From: Owenia fusiformis
Lineage: Eukaryota > Annelida > Polychaeta > Sabellida > Oweniidae
Reading direction: 5' to 3'
NCBI GenBank assembly: GCA_903813345.2
Contig: CAIIXF020000005.1
Span: 9,551,375-9,615,374, forward strand
DNA: 64,000 nucleotides
The notes beneath the pieces were generated by a model, which did not search any database, had not been told where the DNA came from, and was given only the letters and a program-made list of their open reading frames with translations. The position numbers were made by a program, and so were the translations under genes. Of this stretch, positions 30,001-39,000 are shown piece by piece; position 1 is the first letter of the stretch; each line of letters begins with the position of its first letter.

Positions 30001-33000
30001 GGGTTGTAGTGCTCGTGACGCTTTGAATACTCTTAACAAGTACTGTAATTTGGACAAAGGAGCTCAGTCGTGTTCAGTTCCTCTTCGTGGAAGAGATGAA
30101 ATATTCTATCCCGATGGTGTACCGAGAGGTTGTGAACAAGGACGAAGACGATTGGTGATCAGGTACCACTGCACCAGCAACTTCCGACCAGGTAAATAAT
30201 GGATCAACAATGACAATGTGATTGGCGATGGACTTGTTACTCGGACATTCTCTCATATTAATCAATTATTACGATGGTTTTATTTGTATAGTGTCTAGAC
30301 TAGAGGCCATACCAGGCACATTTAGCATAGCTGTACAACTCCCTTGGTATTAGTCGCTTTGTAGAAATTTCTGATTTGTGGTCTGATTTTCCTCGTATAA
30401 CACTTATACTTCTAGAGTGGTCTCTGATGTTGAAAATATAATATTATATTTAGCTATTGTTATAAATTATTAATTGTAATGAACATTATGCAAATAAAAT
30501 TTTCATTCTGCAACAATTATATAACGTTTGTTTCTTCCTTTTTGGAGACACCAATACACATCAAAGGTCACTCTATATTTCTGGCTAGTATTCTAATATA
30601 CTAGGCGTAATTGAACTTTATATGAGGATCTTTGGTATGTGTTAGTGGGCTTCTGTAGTCATGTAGGATAACTATTATGATAGTTTTTTAGTTTTTTTTC
30701 AATAGGGAGAGTTACCTTGATTTTAAGAGAACTTGTTCGTGAATGTGTTTTATTATTATCCACTTGGATTACTCTTGTTTTTTAAAAAGGATCTGATTAC
30801 AACATTTTCCCTATGTCTTTATGACTAAATATAAGGAGATAACAATAATTCTACATATTCGCGTACATGTTGTCAATACTATGGGTTGTCATCTGGACCA
30901 AACTATCGTCATATTTTTGACGCGTTATATATAAAAGTACTTTTTACGCGTTAAAAACTTTTTTTTGACACGGTAAGAATCTTAATAAAAAATCTCATTC
31001 CATTCAAATATCCCCATTCAAAAATCATTCAATTTGTAGTTTGATAGGACAAAATCTTGACGAGAACGCAGCAGAAACATCGTTTGGATTTTTGTCAGTC
31101 AGCAACTCGGCATTTATGTTTTTAAATTAGCACACACATTGTAATGCTAGCTAATGCGTCATCAACGTGTTACATTTCTTACGCATTAAAAATTTTTCTC
31201 GTAAAAAATGATTTTTTGACGTGTTAAAAATCAACTTATTAACGCGTAAAAATTAGAATTTAACGACGTTAAAAGTACACTGGTCCAAATAGCCACCCAT
31301 AGACCATTTTAGAGCCATTTAAAAACACTGCACTTTAACTTATAAACCATCTTCATTCAAACTATTGACTACTGTGGGTCGTCCGATGACAATTTTAATT
31401 AAAGTGTTAGCCTTTTCGTAAAAGGTATTCTCGAACAGAGGTCGAATACATCAGCCTATAAAATTTGAACCTGTCAACCTGTAGTATCTGACAGACAACA
31501 AACGGATACAAGATAGTAGCTTCTTCAAATCACATATACGAACATTCGTGGAATATAACGTAACAGTATATAACAGTATTGTGCACGGTGTATTAGCAAA
31601 TGATCAAATTGCAAATATGGCACATATGTTATAAATTACCAGTATGATACAACAGATACTGTTTTTATTGTCCCATAGTCCACTTCAGACAATTAACATC
31701 AACCGAATCTTTAGAAATTAAAATTGAGAAAGTCAGTTAAGGAAACCTATATTTACATAATGGAAAAAGAATAATTTTGAAACTTCGTGGCATGTCTCTA
31801 AAAGTAGTACCTCGGAATAATTATTTGCTTTTTCTTACACTTCCAAAAAGTGTCATATTGGATTGTTTTTCAAGGACGTCAGAAAAGGATAGTGTGTCAT
31901 AATCATTTTGATAACTAATTTGAGCTCTTTAAAAAGTGAGTATAAAGTGCAACTTTACATTGTCATAAATACAGCAGTTATATTGAAATTGTAGATACAT
32001 TTATTTGAATATCTTAAAATTTAATATTGATTAATGTTAAACGATATTAATTGATGTTTTTTTGAATTAAACCTAAGATTAAAATGTCAACATAATTTCC
32101 TACAATTCATATCTGACAGATACTGTTCCCGAGTGCACGAGAAGCGACCAATGTCCGGAAATGGAATATTGCCATTTGTTCCGATGCACTGATAAGCTAA
32201 TATTTGGGTCCGCTTGTACGCAGGATGACGTAATTATGATATTTATATTATTCTTTTATTTATCAAATCCTTTGCTATTTTAGTAAACGTATATTTGAAC
32301 AGCTGTTGATAATTTGAAGATTAGAAAGGTGAAACTTGCTCAATTTATCTAGGCGTTTCGTTCCCATAGCAACCATATACCCCTCATGAAACCTAGGTTT
32401 AACCTACATTAATCTAATTCAAGTAACATTTATATTGCATCCATTACTTGAATATGAAGCTCAGACTCTGTGCATGGTTGGCGTTATGGGATTTGTTCTG
32501 AACTTTTCAAATATTTCCCTGTACTTTTTAGCAATGTAGGATGGGCGTGTGTGCGGATGGACTGTGTAGTATATGCAAGAAGGACTCGGACTGTCCTCAG
32601 GTGGGCTCTGGGTGGTATTGTGAAGGCGTGTCAAACCCCACTCGTCCAAATAGATGCGCTCCAAGAACGGATGATGTCGGCGCTATATGTACAACAAATA
32701 AAGTATGTTAAACCATGGTTAACCCATGATGAGTTTCAATAGTTATTACATTGACATATCATTTAATGAAATACAAATAAATCAATTGTAAAATATACAA
32801 AATCATACTGAAAAAGTTGGTAAATTTTTGTAGCAAGTTTTTTATTCTCTTTGGGTATTCAAGAAAAATAAAAAAAAAACATTGTTGTTCCCAAAATGCA
32901 TACGACGAAAACTAATTGACCCGATTAAAACGATTATGCTGAGATCTTGCATAATACTTATAACGGGGATGACATGTAAACACCGTTCTCTTCCATTCTC

Positions 33001-36000
33001 TTTCAGGCTTGCAAAAGTAGACGGTGTTTTGAGAACAAGTGCAGACTTTGTTCTGGGGATAATGACTGCGATACCACATCGTATTGCGACAGCAATGGGG
33101 TATGCATTGAACTAGAAGACATCTTGAGTGACTGTCGCACAAATGGGGTATGTGTTTTTGATATGCATTTGCTGGTTTTCTGAAACTTAAAATAATAAAA
33201 AAAACACGTGTATTTCAGAGTATGCCACGCGTGCACAATTGTTCAACGACACTTTATTCGACCTTTTCTGGCTTTCTACAATATTAATACAGAGGCATAA
33301 TTGATAAGCCCATTGCATGAACTGGTTTAATTTGTATGGTTCCGTTAATTTTAAACACAGGAATCAAACTATATGCAAACTTTATGCTTAGGGCTGATGT
33401 GAAAAAGTAACTCCACCTAAGTAGGAATCGAACCCAAAACTTAAATAATATTAGCGTCTCTTTTTCAAAAGGCACGCATGATGCAGTGCAGATTCGTATT
33501 AACATCTTATGAATAACATGTTTTAGGAATGCATAGGTGGCGTTTGCGTCGACGGAACATGTGGTAATTGTAAGACAGACTCCGATTGTGGACGACGTGA
33601 GAAGTGCATGGAAAATTTATGCAAGTCTGTTGGTATAGTTACTGATGAATGTCAAAATAATGCTGATTGTGACCAAACTAAAGAATTTTGTGGTAGTGGC
33701 AGCATTCAGAGATGTGTACCAAAAAAACCAAATGGATCACCATGTGATACAAAAGAGGTATACCATTACTAATAGTGGGTTGTATGAGAGGCTTGGTAGG
33801 AGTCAGGGACGTTTTAAAGAACATTAAACCATCCTTCAAGAGAATCCATTGAATCTAACATGAACATTTCTATCTTTCTCCCCATTGGACAGCAAACTTG
33901 GCTGTTTCTGAAAAACTATTTGTACAATCCTGCAATCATCTCAATTCATTGGCATGGTGAACAGGTGAATAAGCCAGGATTTTTTTTATTTCATATTATA
34001 TATTTGTACATTATTTCATTCATATTTAATACAGCAAATCACAATTTTTTAGTCAATGTTTAACATGAGGTTCGTAAACTGTGATGAGGTTGTTTTTTAG
34101 CATAAATAATAAGATACATGTGTCTATGGTAAAAAACCAGGTAGAATAAGATAATATTTTTCAAAAGTGGACGTGAATTCACATTACTTTTTTCTGAGTG
34201 AACAAAATAGTAATTGATTTTTCGGAGGTGCTGGAAAATAATTTAATATATTAGTTTAAATAAGAATACAAAATGTAGTTAATATCCACATGGACATTAG
34301 GAAATGCTACCTTGTATTTAAAAATACAATGTTTTAATGTTTGTAGTACAGATCAATCTAGTAAAAAAAGTATCTACACATTTTGTGAACTCAACCCAAA
34401 AGCCTTTAATTATCTTTACATGAATGAACGTGGAAGGGATATAGAATGTAAACTTTTTGGAATTGATATCGTATGTTGATACAACTTATTTTTTAGGAAT
34501 GCTTGTCTTCAATATGCGAGAATAATTTCTGTTTACCAAGATGTGATTCTGATGGCGATTGTCCTTCGGTTCAGTACTGTAGCAGTGAGAGGTGTACCAA
34601 TAAAGTCCCATCTGGAAGTGGATGTACGGAAGACAAGGTAAGACATGTTGAACGTACTGTGACGAGGTTGAACGTGGAGCTCCAAGTGTTTTGTGCCACA
34701 CAAGTATTTTAAGTTGTATCAATTTGAAATCAACTCGATAGATTAATTTTCGAATTGATTGCTTTTCCCGGCAACAATTTATTTGGATACCCTCTTGTGA
34801 ATTTTTAGATCTGATAAAATAGGTGAACTCGGAATACTTGGGTTGCCACAATAGTTGGGTAGAGTAAGAAAACTTGGGCAGTCAAGAATAATTCGTCTTT
34901 CACAAACGTCTATTTAGCCCAATATGCATATTGTGACAAAGTGTAACATATTGTGACAAAATGAAATTTAACAGTTGGCGTGTTTTGAGCGTTATCTTGG
35001 TTTTTGGTAATACTCATACGAATTGATTTCCAATCCTTTGATTTTGCTTCTTTGTAAGAGAGCTATTCTAATGCACTAGCTATAGACTCTGATACTCAGG
35101 GGTCCGTTTTCAAACTGTCGTAACTTACGATATATTTTGTCGCAAGTCATTGTTCGTCAAAATGTAGACAATGAGTTTCTCGAAATCTCAAGTAACGAAC
35201 GTACCAAAAACGAACTTTTGGATAATAATACGAATTTTTCTTCAAGGCATGTTTAAATGGACCATGTATCAATGACATCTGTCGCACCGAATGTCAGTTC
35301 GATAATCAGTGTGACGTTGAATCATTTTGCAACCCTCAAAGCTTTTGCGAAGAAAAGAGAGATCCTGGAGAGGCATGCGAAAACAATAAGGTATGCTTTT
35401 TAAGGCGGGTAAAGATTAAAAAAATATCACCTGAAGAATGCCTACTGTTAGAATATGTGATTTTGATCTTGTAAGGGAACATGGGGCAAAGCGGCCCAAA
35501 AAATTTAATTTTAAGTTGCTCTGATCTGTACGGGGTATTTTCGTATCTGTCAATCATCGCGCACTTTGATGTTCCACTTTATTAATGGTTTGTGGTTTAC
35601 ATTTTTCGAGTGTTTTATACTTTCCTAGGACTATCTTCTGTGATTTTTCAATGGTCAAAAATATTGTCGAGAGTGGGGCAAAACGGCCCATGGGTGGGGC
35701 AAAACGGCCCACCCTCTGTTACATGGGTTTTGAAACCAAAATTAATCAATTACAAGACTCGTCCACAAACATCTTATCTCAGACGTTCAAACCTTTGACA
35801 GATAAAGTATTCTTAACCCCTACCATAATTCTAGTCATTCGATATGTGTCGGAAGGAAATTAGGCACAAGCCAGATGTTAAAATTGTTACATTTGAAAAC
35901 CAATTGTTCTTGCACAATAAGATTTTTGTATGTTATAACATGTGTGGGCCGTTTTGCCCCAAAGACATGTGAATTTTCAAATAGACGCCATTTTAATTTG

Positions 36001-39000
36001 CCTAATATTTGAAGCTCGAAATTTTTACAAATAAATAATAAATGTGCACACTCTATGTAAAATGTTAAATCAAAACGATATTCTATTGTTGCCGGATTTT
36101 TTAGAGATTCTCGTGAGAGGGGTAATTTCCAAAAAAGAGGGTGAAAAGTAGAATTACCTCTTACGTAAGGCGAGCGCTGCTTGGTTAAAAATGGACGCTC
36201 GAGAAGGCGGCAGATATTTCAAAATTCGATTTTGTGACTTTTGAAGAACCATCTTTTTATAGTTCAAAAGATATTTCGATGGGCCACTTTGCCCCAGAGG
36301 GCCGTTTTGCCCCATGTTCCCCTACATCGTAACGCCGTCAAGTATGTATATATTTTTTTAAGTATATGATTCTAATGCCATTTCAACTAAAGGAATGTAA
36401 AGGCGTGTGTGCCGAGACAGGGTGCAGTAACGGGTGTACAACGAACAAAGACTGTTTGGAAGATCAGTTCTGTGTTATCGAAGAGCGAACGTGTCGACTG
36501 AAAAAGAAATCCGGGGAACGGTGCGGTGAAAGCGACGTAAGTTTTTAGAATTTTAGAATGAGTTTCTCTGACAATAAAACACAATGGTAAACCTATGTGG
36601 TATGTTGTATACAAATTGCAACAGGTTAGTTTAGAATATAAAAACTTTAATATCTCACAACTTTTTTTAGTCGGCCTTACATGTATATGCCAAGAATACA
36701 TTGTATATCTGTATTTGTAAATCAAAAGTTACAATTCCCTAGTCACTGTTGAAAAGTGATATTCTGCAACAAAAAGATGGATATTTTGGTTTCTCAGGAA
36801 TGTCGATATAGACTTTTGAAAAACTGAGAATATGAAATTGAAAAATGAGAATATAGAATACTTGAAAATTTAATACAAATCAAAGCATCCATGCTGACTG
36901 ACCAGTTACTACACACGTTCATTTTTTATTTCTTGAATAATAACGTCATTGGGTCAAATTAAGGAGGATTTCTATTTCAGGAATGTATCAGTAAATCCTG
37001 TGTATTTGGAATATGTGCATGTTCTAAAGACATAGATTGCGGCAGAGATCGATATTGTAGCGAAAATAGGAGGTGTAGTCCTAAGAAGTTAAACGAAGAC
37101 GAATGTGTACGGCCACAGGTAAAATTACAGATCTTCATCCTATATAAATGAGATGTCAACGTTAAAAGCTCAATTGTCCGGCAGATATTATAACCAGCTG
37201 TAAAGGAGTATGTCCGTCGTTCCAGTTTGAGAAGCTGCTGATCAAAAATGACTGAACTTGCCTGTTGAACTTGCCTTTCCGAAATTCTTTATTACTATTT
37301 GCTAGCTGAAACCCAATATTAAAAATCTATTTTGTTAACAGGAGTGTGGCAGTGGATTCTGTACAACGGGTGTTTGTCGTGAAGAATGTGCCGTGTCTGC
37401 TGATTGCCCTACTGACAAATACTGTAACACTGACGAGGCAGTTTGTGTAGATAAATTAACTACGGGGACCTCTTGTACGGCAAATGAAGTAAGTTTACTT
37501 CCGCTATGTTTCATTTATCATCATGTCTCCGACTGGTGTTATAAAAGCAGATGTTTAATATTCTATTTTTTGTATGATACATGGTATATATGCTGAATCA
37601 TCAATCTTATCTGAAGTTTAATGCTTCAATACAGAGTATGTTTGTTGGGGTTACACCGCATTTGACTTTATTTTTAGCAATGTATTGACAAATACTGTGG
37701 GACCGATGACCAGAAGTGTGGCTTCTGCAATACAGATTTCAACTGTAACTTTGGGGCTACATGTCTAGGGAAAAATGACGTTAACAAGATCAATATATGC
37801 TCTGGAGCCAAAACAAATGGTCAGTCGTGTGCCGGGAATCAGGTAAAATTTGGAGGTAGTTTTAAAAATGGGTCACTTGACAGGAACGTTGTTGTGTCTA
37901 GCTGAGGGAAATATATGAAACTGCTATTTTCAGAAGTTGAACTGTTGCTTAGTGTAAAAGTTACATTTCTGTAAAGAAAACCCATACTTTGGAGACAACA
38001 AAAATTACTTGTCTGATTTCTCGACCCTGTGTTAATTAAGTTTATCATACTGTTAGAAATCAGTCCAAGAAGTGTAGAAATATACATACAGTAACAGTAG
38101 TATATATACTGGTATGTATATTTGTAAAGTGGAACACCTCTAGAAGTGGAACACCACTGTTACTGGAACACTAACTTAGTGTTAAATTAACATCTGTAAG
38201 TGTAAAACCACCAAGGTGGGACGTTTTTAGAGGTACCAAAGGTGTTCCATTTAGACAGGTTTACTGTATACTTGTATGTATAAACGAGTATATATACGAT
38301 ATACTTATATTCATGTGTTTTCTTAGTAATTATTTTTAATACAGGAATGTGAAAGTGGCTATTGTGATGGCATTTGTGGTGATTGTGTCATAGACTCACA
38401 TTGTCCACAACGGCAATATTGCTTGAATGATACGAAAGATGTAATCAATACATGCGGACGAGCATTAGAGAACGGCATTAACTGTAAAAGGGGATCTGTA
38501 AGTATTAAAACATATGAACATATACAGTATGTATAACTTAGTTATAAAACATAAAAATATTGGGCTTTAATTATCTCTGACTAAACTTTTAATTTCAGCA
38601 ATGCCTGAGCACGTTCTGTTTCGAAATATGCCAGGTATGCACAGAAGATTCACATTGTCCAGCTGATCAATATTGTAAGGATGATGTTGACACATTCTTT
38701 TGCACACCAAAGCTCCCATTTGCTTCAGAATGTTCACGCAACACGGTAAGTGTCTCATTGTAAGAGCTGCATATACGAAGAGAATACACAAACCAAAGCA
38801 ACTGCTGATCATGATGAAAACATGTTATATGCATAAAAGCGATATGTGATGAATAAGTTCGCAAGTGCCAAAGAGAATGGACTAAATAAATATATCTATG
38901 CACCTGCCAAAGGGAAAGGGACAAAAACTGTTAAGGAACCTACAGTAGTAGGTAAAGCAAACTCTAGGTGTAAACCTGTCAAGAAAATATACCTTATTTA

